A stretch of DNA of 6,686 nt from CAZKCI01 sp964584165 (GCA_964584165.1 CAZOYW010000080.1:1-6686), one strand, 5' to 3'; shown: positions 1 to 6,201, counted from the first letter of the stretch. Notes: generated from the sequence alone by a model not told the origin. Numbers and translations: made by a program.

Positions 1-3
1 CGG

Positions 4-1833
4 TCAGTCCGTCCGGATGACGATCCGGTCGTGGCCGGGGTTGACGAGGCGGATGAAGGGGACGGGATCGTCGAGGAGGCGGACCGGTTCGAGCGGCGTC
101 TCCGGCTCGGCCCGCAAGCCCTCCATCCAGTGGTATCTCAGGATGATCTCTCCGGGCGAGGCGCGGTCGATGACGATCCGGTCGTAGTCGGCCCGCACCT
201 CGCCCTTCCCCGCGGCGAGGAACCCCGGCGCCGCCGCCCGCTCGAAGAGGTAGAGGTACTCCTCCCGCCCCCGCTTCTTCTTGGCGATCTGGCGGAGGCC
301 GGGATGGGCGCGGAAGTAGTTCCGCGCCAGGTCCGACCAGGCGACGATCCACTTGACGTTGTAGAGGTCGAGGTAGCGTTCCAACTCCTGGGGAGGGAAG
401 TCCTCGAGGTCCCGGCCGAAGAGGAAGTTGTAGGAGAAGTCGGCGAAGGAGTGGCGGAGGGGGACGAACCCGTAGAAGCCCCCGATCTGCTCCCGGTCGA
501 GGTGGAGGCGCAGGAAGGGGACGTGGCTTCCGAAGAACTGGCCGGGGTGGCGGGGGTCGGAGTCCTGGACGAGGACGCGGGCGGAGGGGTCGGTCTTTTC
601 CCGGAGGAGCTCGATGAAGGCCCAGGCCCGCTCGGGGTAACCGGCCCGGAGCCGCCCCGCGGCGGGGAAGTGCGCGACGAGAAGCGCGGAGGCTCCGAGG
701 AGGAGGAGGGCGCGCAGCCTCCGGGAGCGGACGGGGGAGAGGGCGCTGAACGCGCCGGCCGCCGCCGGGACGAGGAGGAGGACCTTGGCGGGTCCGAGGA
801 AGCGGTGCGGCTCCATCGAGGCGATGAGAGAGGACGCGCCGGCGCCGACGGTGGAGAGGAGGAGGAGGAAGACGGCCCCGGCGGCCAAGGCAGCGGCGAG
901 GGCGCGGGGGAAGCGGTCGCGCCGGGAGAGACCGATCAGGGAGAAGAAGAGGAGGAGGGGGAGCGCGCGCGCCCCGCCGCGGACCAGGAAATACTGGAGG
1001 GTGATCGCGAAGTTCTGCAAGTTGGCGGGGTTGCCGGTCGTCCAGTGGCGGTAGGCGAGGAAGGGGCGGATCCAGAAGAGGTTCAGGGCCAGCGTCCAGG
1101 CGGCGCAGAGGATAAGGGCGGCGGCGTAGGGGAGGACGCGTTTCGGCCGGAAGGCTATGGCGATGATCAGGAGGGGGAGGGCGACGATGAGCGCCGAGAA
1201 GAGGTGGAGAAGAACGAGGAGGGGGGCGAGAAGGAAGAGGAGGATGAGGTCGCCCATCCGTCCCTCCCGGGTGTAGCGGTAGAAGACCGCGACGAAAAGG
1301 ACGGCGAGGAAGCAGGCCAGGGCGAAGGTGAACATCCCGAAGCCGACGAAGCCGGCCACGCCCCCGTCGGTCCCGTTGAAGGTGTTGTCGAGGCGCCAGA
1401 AGAAGACCGTGGCGATCGCCGCCGCCGCGCTCTCCCGGAAGGGAAGGCCGAACTTCCGGGCCGCGGCGAAGATGAGGAACGGGGGGAGGAGGAAGCTCAA
1501 GTAGACGAGGATCTTATAGGCGCGCCCCAACCCCAGGAAGGAGAAGGCGGCGACCCAGAGCTCGTTGAGCTTGTAGCCGACGTCGTAGACCGTGTTGTTG
1601 GGGTAGCCGGCCATGAGATGGGGGTCATAACCCCAGGTCCGGCCGGAAGCCTTCAAGTGCTCGATCGCGCTGAAGGCCTGGTAGAAGTGGAGGGGATAGT
1701 CCCAGTAGGCGATCGGATCGTCGTTGAAGATCTCCCCGCGGGCGGGGAGGAAGAGGTACACGCCCAGGAGATGGAGGAGGAGGGCGAGGGCAAGGGCGAT
1801 GCCCGCCCAGGATCTTGTCCGCGGGTTTCCCAT
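4..1833 (-). CDS. Polytopic membrane protein, GT-C-like / PTPS-related family
   Basis: A 609-residue integral membrane protein, probably of the group annotated as '6-pyruvoyl-tetrahydropterin synthase-related' membrane proteins, which resemble GT-C glycosyltransferases using lipid-linked sugars. Seen: one N-terminal membrane segment (about 11-30), then a polar loop (31-100) with acidic residues D38, D39 and D45 and a W67-G-Y-D-P followed by G76-Y-P, typical of the first extracytoplasmic loop of such proteins. Further hydrophobic segments lie near 105-125, 158-186, 194-228, 234-256, 288-302, 309-329, 348-367 and 373-390. Residues 400-609 form a soluble tail with YNVKWIVAW (491-499), a motif I associate with YfhO/PTPS-related proteins. 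The ATG has a good ribosome binding site (GAAGGA) 8 bases upstream. The gene diverges from the GT4 gene. A role in glycan or glycoprotein assembly is inferred; donor, acceptor and activity cannot be read from the sequence. The family call rests on remembered motifs, not an alignment. Confidence 0.8.
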   Translation of the reverse strand: MGNPRTRSWAGIALALALLLHLLGVYLFLPARGEIFNDDPIAYWDYPLHFYQAFSAIEHLKASGRTWGYDPHLMAGYPNNTVYDVGYKLNELWVAAFSFLGLGRAYKILVYLSFLLPPFLIFAAARKFGLPFRESAAAAIATVFFWRLDNTFNGTDGGVAGFVGFGMFTFALACFLAVLFVAVFYRYTREGRMGDLILLFLLAPLLVLLHLFSALIVALPLLIIAIAFRPKRVLPYAAALILCAAWTLALNLFWIRPFLAYRHWTTGNPANLQNFAITLQYFLVRGGARALPLLLFFSLIGLSRRDRFPRALAAALAAGAVFLLLLSTVGAGASSLIASMEPHRFLGPAKVLLLVPAAAGAFSALSPVRSRRLRALLLLGASALLVAHFPAAGRLRAGYPERAWAFIELLREKTDPSARVLVQDSDPRHPGQFFGSHVPFLRLHLDREQIGGFYGFVPLRHSFADFSYNFLFGRDLEDFPPQELERYLDLYNVKWIVAWSDLARNYFRAHPGLRQIAKKKRGREEYLYLFERAAAPGFLAAGKGEVRADYDRIVIDRASPGEIILRYHWMEGLRAEPETPLEPVRLLDDPVPFIRLVNPGHDRIVIRTD

Positions 1834-1841
1834 GGCCGGAA

Positions 1842-1847
1842 TCCTTC
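1842..1847 (-). promoter_or_regulatory. Ribosome binding site of the membrane protein gene
   Basis: On the minus strand GAAGGA lies 8 bases before the ATG at 1833. It is a good Shine-Dalgarno match and supports this start. Confidence 0.7.
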
Positions 1848-1889
1848 GGCCAGGATACCACAGGCCCCCGCCTTTTGGGGTTCTCTTCC

Positions 1890-1916
1890 ATTATATGTGG
1901 GCAAATTGGCGGTCGA
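1890..1916 (-). promoter_or_regulatory. Predicted sigma70-like promoter for the membrane protein gene
   Basis: On the minus strand a perfect TATAAT (1890-1895) is preceded after 15 bases by TCGACC (1911-1916), a 4-of-6 match to TTGACA. The -10 hexamer stands out in very G+C-rich DNA. Transcription would start near 1883, giving a leader of about 50 bases that includes the GAAGGA ribosome binding site. The short spacer and weak -35 are the soft points; the -10 is the strong one. Confidence 0.55.
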
Positions 1917-1927
1917 CGCCGGATTGT

Positions 1928-1947
1928 GTGGGAGGGGCATTCTTGCC
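1928..1947 (+). repeat. Isolated core copy of the intergenic repeat
   Basis: The 20-mer GTGGGAGGGGCATTCTTGCC here recurs exactly at 2208-2227 and 2309-2328, inside the two 98-bp copies. This copy lacks the rest of the 98-bp unit. Instead it is followed after two bases by the CCCCGAT hairpin at 1950-1986, so it looks like a different assembly of the same modules. Confidence 0.8.
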
Positions 1948-1949
1948 TG

Positions 1950-1986
1950 CCCCGATAGTCCCGGCAGAAGTTCGGGACTATCGGGG
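1950..1986. repeat. Perfect 14-bp hairpin
   Basis: CCCCGATAGTCCCG (1950-1963) pairs perfectly with CGGGACTATCGGGG (1973-1986) across a 9-base loop. The right end runs into another CCCCGAT, so 1980-1993 (ATCGGGGCCCCGAT) is also a perfect palindrome, and a small CCGAT-cctc-ATCGG hairpin follows at 1989-2002. No T-tract follows on either strand, so an intrinsic terminator is not supported. It lies upstream of both divergent genes. Confidence 0.75.
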
Positions 1987-2018
1987 CCCCGATCCTCATC
2001 GGCCCGGCTCAGGAATGG

Positions 2019-2098
2019 AACAGACGGTTGAATAGGATTGAATAGGATGATCCCGGCGGGCCTTCGGTATCCTATTCCATCCTATTCAATCGTCTGTT
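2019..2098. repeat. Long inverted repeat with internal 10-bp tandem copies
   Basis: Arms 2019-2047 and 2070-2098 pair over 29 bases with two mismatches, leaving a loop of about 22 bases. Each arm holds a 10-bp word twice in tandem: TTGAATAGGA at 2028-2037 and 2038-2047, and its near-complement at 2070-2079 and 2080-2089. This stretch is A+T-richer than its surroundings. It has no coding capacity that I can support and no T-tract. Confidence 0.75.
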
Positions 2099-2152
2099 GA
2101 AAACGCCAGGCCGCCCTGGGTCGCGCCCCCGACAAACAGCAATCGGGACAGG

Positions 2153-2250
2153 CAGGAATGTCGCTCCCACAGGCCCGGAGGGGGCAAGCGCGATCATCAG
2201 CGAGTTTGTGGGAGGGGCATTCTTGCCCCGATCCGGGCCAGCTCGGATCG
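2153..2250 (+). repeat. 98-bp direct repeat, copy 1
   Basis: This block is repeated at 2254-2351 with 3 differences in 98 bases and a period of 101. It is an imperfect palindrome: CAGGAATGTCGCTCCCAC (2153-2170) is the near-complement (15 of 18) of GTGGGAGGGGCATTCTTG (2208-2225), with a 37-base loop containing GCGCGATCATCAGCGAG. It resembles intergenic palindromic elements of the REP or mini-transposon kind. No transposase or RAYT gene is visible here. Confidence 0.85.
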
Positions 2251-2253
2251 CGA

Positions 2254-2351
2254 CAGGAATGTCGCTCCCACAGGCCCGGCGGGGGTAAGCGCGATCATCA
2301 GCGAGTTTGTGGGAGGGGCATTCTTGCCCCGATCCGGGCCAGCTTGGATCG
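2254..2351 (+). repeat. 98-bp direct repeat, copy 2
   Basis: This copy matches 2153-2250 except for three single-base differences, and only three bases (CGA) separate the two. It ends directly at the hairpin at 2353-2379. Its TTGTGGGAG (2307-2315) is matched by an inverted CTCCCACAA (2381-2389) beyond that hairpin, as if a third, inverted partial unit followed. Confidence 0.85.
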
Positions 2352-2352
2352 T

Positions 2353-2379
2353 CCCGATCGAATCTTCGATTCGATCGGG
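2353..2379. repeat. Perfect 12-bp hairpin upstream of the GT4 gene
   Basis: CCCGATCGAATC (2353-2364) and GATTCGATCGGG (2368-2379) are perfect complements with a 3-base TTC loop. It begins with the same CCCGAT as the hairpins at 1950-1986 and 6123-6151, but the inner stem differs. It lies 80 bases before the preferred GT4 start and could sit in that gene's leader. I see no T-tract and no convincing promoter between it and the gene. Confidence 0.7.
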
Positions 2380-2458
2380 GCTCCCACAAGCGCGGGGGGA
2401 TTTTGCGGTGGACTTGGCGTCGGTTCGGGTGAAGAATTGTCCCGCTCCCGGGAAGCCC

Positions 2459-3679
2459 ATGAAAAAGCTCCGCTTCTGCCTTATCACCACCTTCTATCCC
2501 CCCTACCACTCCGGCGGCTGCGGCCTCCACGTCCACCACCTGGCGAACCTCCTCGCCGCCGACGGGCACGAGGTGGAGGTCCTCTGCTCGGGCGAAGCGC
2601 ATGGTTACAAGATCCGGGCCGCCCGGGCCGGGGAGTATCCCCACCGTCCCGGAGTCTCCGTCCGCAGGGTCTCGACCCGGGCGGGGAAGTTCGAGCCGCT
2701 CCTCGCCTATCTCTTCAGCGATCCCGTCTTCTCCCGCCGGGCGCTCTCCGCCGATCTCGCGCGGCCGTTCGACGTCATCCACTACCACAACATCTCCCTC
2801 TTCGGCGGGCTTTCCCTCCTCGGGATGGGGCGAGGGATCAAGCTCTTCACCCAGCATACCTACTGGCTTTTCTGCCCGACCCACTACCTCTGGAAGAACC
2901 GGCGGGAGGTCTGCGCGAGAAAGGACTGCCTCCGCTGCCTTATCTCCCACCGCCGCCCTCCCCAGTTCTGGCGTCGCCCCGCGCGGATCAGGAAGGCACT
3001 GGCCCACGTCGATTCACTCGTCATGCCCTGCCGCTTCATGATCGACAAGCACCGGGAGGAGGGGTTCGCCGGGCGAATGGACTGCCTGCCCTACTTCGTC
3101 GCCCCGGTCGAGCCGGGGCCGGATCCGGAGGCGGAGAAGGAAGCGGCCGCCCTCTCTCCCTACTTCCTCTTCGTCGCCCGCCTCGAGTCCTACAAGGGCC
3201 CCCAGGTCGCGATCCGGTCCTTCCGCCGGACGAAGGTCCCGGCCAGCCTCTTGATGGTGGGGACGGGGACGATGCGGGCCGAGCTGGAAGAGATGGCGCG
3301 GGGAGATGGGCGCATCCGCTTCCTCGACTATGTCGCCCCCGCCCGCCTCGACCATCTCTATCGGGGGGCGACGGCCCTTCTCGCCACCTCGGTCTGGCCG
3401 GAGATGGGGAACCAGACCGTCCTCCAGGCCCTCTCCTGCGGGACGCCGGCGATCGTCTCCGGACAGGGGTGCCTCCCCGAGCTCGTCGGGGAGGGGAGGT
3501 GCGGGATCGTCGCCCGGTCGGAGGAGGAGACGGCCCGGGCGATGGAGCGCATCCTCGATCCCGCTTTCCGCGCCTCCTTCGCAAGTCCGTGCCGCGAGCG
3601 CTACCTAGAAGAATACACTCCCGCGAAGTTCAAGGAGCGCTACTACCGCCTGATCGAAGACCTGGGGGGACTGGCTTAG
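2459..3679 (+). CDS. Family 4 (GT-B fold) glycosyltransferase
   Basis: A 406-residue enzyme expected to transfer a sugar from a nucleotide-sugar donor during surface glycan synthesis, at the cytoplasmic face of the membrane. Seen: an N-terminal Rossmann half opening with MKKLRFCLITTFYPPYHSGG and H24-V-H-H, then a C-terminal half with VARLESYKG (R241, K246, G247 at the donor-phosphate position), VGTGTMRAEL (267-276), WPEMGNQTVLQALSCGTPAI (313-332) and GCLPELV (337-343). Length and motif order fit GT4. The family's E-x7-E pair reads E315 and Q323, so the second glutamate is replaced. Four cysteines (139, 152, 157, 160) form a small cluster between the halves, as in some other GT4 enzymes. I chose the ATG at 2459 because the family signature starts there, although the ribosome binding site is poor (GGGAAG, 3 bases away). 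A GTG at 2408 has a better G-rich site but would add 17 residues unlike the family. Sugar and acceptor are unknown. Confidence 0.88.
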   Translation: MKKLRFCLITTFYPPYHSGGCGLHVHHLANLLAADGHEVEVLCSGEAHGYKIRAARAGEYPHRPGVSVRRVSTRAGKFEPLLAYLFSDPVFSRRALSADLARPFDVIHYHNISLFGGLSLLGMGRGIKLFTQHTYWLFCPTHYLWKNRREVCARKDCLRCLISHRRPPQFWRRPARIRKALAHVDSLVMPCRFMIDKHREEGFAGRMDCLPYFVAPVEPGPDPEAEKEAAALSPYFLFVARLESYKGPQVAIRSFRRTKVPASLLMVGTGTMRAELEEMARGDGRIRFLDYVAPARLDHLYRGATALLATSVWPEMGNQTVLQALSCGTPAIVSGQGCLPELVGEGRCGIVARSEEETARAMERILDPAFRASFASPCRERYLEEYTPAKFKERYYRLIEDLGGLA

Positions 3680-5996
3680 CGGCTGGCCCCAGGCCGTAGA
3701 TCCGTGAGGAGACGGGTAAGTCCCCGGCCGCCCCGAAGAAGACGTCCCCGAGGGGCTTCAAGGCCCAGGCGCCGGAGGTCTCGCTCCGGAAGAGGGCGGG
3801 ATCGCTGTCCCCGTCACCGTCCCAGTCCGCCGCCTGGGGGAAGAACACCCCCCCGCCATACCAGGTCCGGGTCTCCTCCCGGGCCGCCCAGAGGCCCACG
3901 CCGGTCCGGGCGATCGCGATCCGGATCGGTCCCTGGCGGTCGTAGCGGGCCGGGACGGGATAATCGCCCTCCGCGCCGAAGAAGGCGCTAGTGATCCCGC
4001 GGATCTTCCAGAGGCCGGAGGAGGGGCGGAAGACGGCGAACTCGGCGCGTCCGTCGAGGTCGAAATCGGCGCCGACGGGAAGGTCCCCGCCCGTTCCGAA
4101 GACGAGGCGGGTCACTCCCCGCACCGCCCAGAGCCCCGCGGCGTCCCGGAAGACCGCCGGCTCCTCCGTCCCGTCCCCGTCGTAATCCGCCGGGACGGGA
4201 CAGTCCCCGGGCACTCCGAAGTAGACCGCGCTTGCCGGGTTCATCCTCCAAAGTCCCGGGGAATCGCGGAAGACGGCGATCTCGCTCGTCCCGTCCCCGT
4301 TGTAATCGCCCGGAACGGGGAGGTCTCCCGTTGTTCCGAAATAGAGGCGGGTGACGTTCAGCACCGCCCAGCGCCCCGTCGCGGGCTGCCAGACCGCGAT
4401 CTCCGGCCGCCCGTCCCCGTTGTAATCGATCGAGGGGCGGGGGGCCGGGGGGGCGAAGGGGGCGTAGAAGGCCAGGGCGATGTGGTAGTCGCCCTCCCAC
4501 CAGGCGGGGTGGACGCCGTCCCAGGAGTCCGAACCGGCCCCGTAGAGTTTGTTGTAGAAATAAGGCATGGAATAATAGCGCATGAACTCCGTGAAGGGGT
4601 CGGCGAGCGCGCAGCCCTTCTCCTCGGCGAGGGGGGCGATGTAGGAGAGGGAGAGGGTTCGCGAGTCGGCGAAGTAGAAGTATTCATCCACGCGGGGGAT
4701 GATCGTGGCGAGGACCGGCTCGACCCCCTTGTCCCGGGCGCGGTCGACGATCTCGCCCAGGTAGGACTTGGTCAGGGAGGGGTTGCCGATGTGCGCGAGG
4801 TCGTTGGTCCCCCCCATGACCAGGATCATGCCGGCGTCCTCGTGGTCTTCGAGGACGGAGTCGATCCCCGGGCAGTCCCAGTCCCCCCCGCCGTAGAGGA
4901 GGTCGTAGGTCGTCGTCTGGGGATAGCCATCGTTAATGGGATAGTAATCGGTGTGCGGGTGGTCCTCGGAGAAGATCTCGGCCAGGATCGAGCCATACCA
5001 CCCGTCGCTGTCGGAACCGTAGTCGTGGCCGTAGGTGATGGAGTCGCCGTAGCCGATGTAGATGAATGATCCGGACCCGGCGCGCGGCGCCCTCGCCTCC
5101 CGCTTCCGGCGGCGGGGGAGGGGGAAGGCGCGCCGGGAGGAGGGAGCGTCTTCCCCCCGCCCCGCGAGCCAGCCTTCGGAGGAGAAGGAGTCGGGGAGGG
5201 GGAAGGAGGGATTGTCCGCCGCGGTTTCCGGACCGTTCTCCCATCCGCTCCCGCCGGTCCTTTCGCGGGAGGAGACCATTCTCCCGCCCTCCCGCCAGGA
5301 GACGACCGCCCGTCCGCCCGCGTCGCAAGAGACCTCCGGCCAGACCCGGTCAACCGCGCCCCCGCCGCCGACGATCTCCTCCTCCGTCCAGCGGCCGTTC
5401 CGCCGGCGGGAGAGGAATATCCGCGCCCGGCCGTCTTTCCATCCCTCCCAGGCGACGACGGGGGCGCCGTCCGGAGCGACGGCGATGGCGGTGTGGACGT
5501 CGGGGCTCACGTCGGGGGAGCTCAGGATCTCCGCCTCCCCGGCTCTTCCGTGGACGAGGGGGGCGCAGAAGATCTCGGTGGAAGAACCCGCCTCGCGGGA
5601 GAAGGCGATCCAGCCGTTCCCCCGGCGGTCGAAAGCGAGCGAGGGCATCGACTCCCAGGCGCCCGTCCCTCCCCCGATCCGGCGCGCCGGCTCCCACTCG
5701 CCGTCCGCGCGGCGGCTGAGATAGATCGTCGGGGTCCCGGTTCCCCGGCGCGCGGCCCAGGCGACACAGGGTGTCCCGTCGGGTCCAAAGGCGAGGCAAG
5801 GGGAGTAGTTGTCATCGAAGGGGGCGGAGGGGGGGAAGTGCTCGACGGACCACTCTCCCGCGTTGAGGAAGGCGACGAAGACGGGGTTGCCGATATGCGC
5901 GTGGTCGGCCCAGATCAGGATGGTCTCGTTCGGGTCCGTCGCGGCGGGCGCGAGGAGAGACGCGAGCAAGCAGGGGATGGCAAAGAGAATGGACAT
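3630..5996 (-). CDS. Secreted SGNH/GDSL hydrolase with beta-propeller and FG-GAP-like repeats
   Basis: A 788-residue exported protein. Residues 1-19 look like a signal peptide (hydrophobic, ending APAA), though the n-region lacks Lys/Arg. Residues 25-258 hold about five BNR-like propeller repeats of the pattern hydrophobic-PDG-VAW-IFLSRR-GRW, clearest at 66-110, 118-161 and 168-212. An Arg/Pro-rich linker (270-308) follows. Residues 311-515 are an SGNH esterase domain: GDSI with nucleophile S319, N355-D-G357 as the likely block II, GGTND (395-399, N398 in the oxyanion hole) and DGVHP with D493 and H496. All catalytic residues are present. Residues 524-762 are six FG-GAP/VCBS-like repeats with Ca-binding loops. 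The likely reaction is ester hydrolysis (lipid, acetylated glycan or aryl ester) outside the cell; the substrate is unknown. The start is the only in-frame ATG after a TGA about 39 bases upstream; the ribosome binding site is weak. The last 16 residues are antisense to the end of the GT4 gene. Confidence 0.88.
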   Translation of the reverse strand: MSILFAIPCLLASLLAPAATDPNETILIWADHAHIGNPVFVAFLNAGEWSVEHFPPSAPFDDNYSPCLAFGPDGTPCVAWAARRGTGTPTIYLSRRADGEWEPARRIGGGTGAWESMPSLAFDRRGNGWIAFSREAGSSTEIFCAPLVHGRAGEAEILSSPDVSPDVHTAIAVAPDGAPVVAWEGWKDGRARIFLSRRRNGRWTEEEIVGGGGAVDRVWPEVSCDAGGRAVVSWREGGRMVSSRERTGGSGWENGPETAADNPSFPLPDSFSSEGWLAGRGEDAPSSRRAFPLPRRRKREARAPRAGSGSFIYIGYGDSITYGHDYGSDSDGWYGSILAEIFSEDHPHTDYYPINDGYPQTTTYDLLYGGGDWDCPGIDSVLEDHEDAGMILVMGGTNDLAHIGNPSLTKSYLGEIVDRARDKGVEPVLATIIPRVDEYFYFADSRTLSLSYIAPLAEEKGCALADPFTEFMRYYSMPYFYNKLYGAGSDSWDGVHPAWWEGDYHIALAFYAPFAPPAPRPSIDYNGDGRPEIAVWQPATGRWAVLNVTRLYFGTTGDLPVPGDYNGDGTSEIAVFRDSPGLWRMNPASAVYFGVPGDCPVPADYDGDGTEEPAVFRDAAGLWAVRGVTRLVFGTGGDLPVGADFDLDGRAEFAVFRPSSGLWKIRGITSAFFGAEGDYPVPARYDRQGPIRIAIARTGVGLWAAREETRTWYGGGVFFPQAADWDGDGDSDPALFRSETSGAWALKPLGDVFFGAAGDLPVSSRIYGLGPAAKPVPPGLRSGGSSAP
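3711..4427 (-). repeat. Six in-frame 120-bp repeats encoding FG-GAP-like units
   Basis: Within the SGNH protein, units begin at residues 524, 564, 604, 644, 684 and 724, an exact 40-residue (120-bp) period with no indel until the last unit. The consensus is DYDGDGxxEIAVFRxxxGLW, then a short strand, then FGxxGDLPVP. Calcium-loop aspartates are intact in units 1-4 and 6. Unit 5 reads RYDRQG and has lost the first and third ligands. A seventh unit stops after GDLPV and continues as an unrelated 26-residue tail. Confidence 0.85.
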
Positions 5997-6021
5997 GGGG
6001 AGCGGGCGGCTAGAATGCTGT

Positions 6022-6201
6022 CTCGCAAATGACGTTCATAATGCGGTCATTGCGAGGACCCCGAGCATGAGCGAGAGGGACGAAGCAATCTATTGACAGG
6101 TGACGGATAGGGATTGCTTCGCCCCGATAAACGCTGAACGCTTTTATCGGGACTCGCAATGACAATCTTTAAGCGGATCGGGATTGCTTCGCTTCGCTCG
6201 C
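6022..6201. repeat. Nested palindromic intergenic element
   Basis: This covers most of the 226-base gap between the SGNH gene and the next one. Outer arms GTCATTGCGAG (6046-6056) and CTCGCAATGAC (6153-6163) pair perfectly over 11 bases; inner arms CGAAGCAATC (6081-6090) and GATTGCTTCG (6112-6121) pair over 10. Partial extra arms flank them: CTCGCAAATGAC (6022-6033), one bulge away from pairing with 6046-6056, and a second GATTGCTTCG copy continuing to CTCGC (6182-6201). Similar GTCATTGCGAG...GAAGCAATC modules are, from memory, widespread repeats in environmental bacterial genomes. I see no gene in it and no convincing promoter for the SGNH gene. Confidence 0.75.
6123..6151. repeat. 9-bp hairpin inside the nested element
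   Basis: CCCGATAAA (6123-6131) pairs with TTTATCGGG (6143-6151) across an 11-base loop. It sits between the inner arm ending at 6121 and the outer arm beginning at 6153, as though a separate module were inserted there. It is downstream of the Pro/Thr-rich gene and upstream of the SGNH gene, but lacks a terminator-like T-tract. Confidence 0.65.

Noticed and set aside
1195..1260. Purine-rich tract on the plus strand as a structural element
   Set aside because: It is explained by the Leu/Phe/Ile-rich membrane segments encoded on the minus strand.
1950..1986. Intrinsic terminator
   Set aside because: The stem is perfect, but no T-tract follows on either strand and it lies upstream of both divergent genes, so there is no transcript end for it to serve.
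31..2031. A 666-codon plus-strand open frame opposite the membrane protein gene
   Set aside because: Its product is a low-complexity Glu/Gly/Arg-rich sequence created by reading Leu- and Phe-rich codons (CTC, TTC) on the opposite strand. It has no domains, and the minus-strand frame has membrane segments, family motifs and a ribosome binding site.
2153..2351. CRISPR array
   Set aside because: There are only two full copies, the repeat unit is 98 bp, the spacer is 3 bp and there are no cas genes.
2309..2458. Fifty extra N-terminal residues on the GT4 protein from the start at 2309
   Set aside because: This stretch translates the intergenic repeat and hairpin, while the GT4 signature begins at MKKLRF. 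The extension is read as open only by chance.
2158..3699. A second long plus-strand frame and several minus-strand frames over the GT4 gene
   Set aside because: They are Pro/Arg/Ser/Gly-rich shadow translations typical of high-G+C DNA. The GT4 frame has all family motifs in order.
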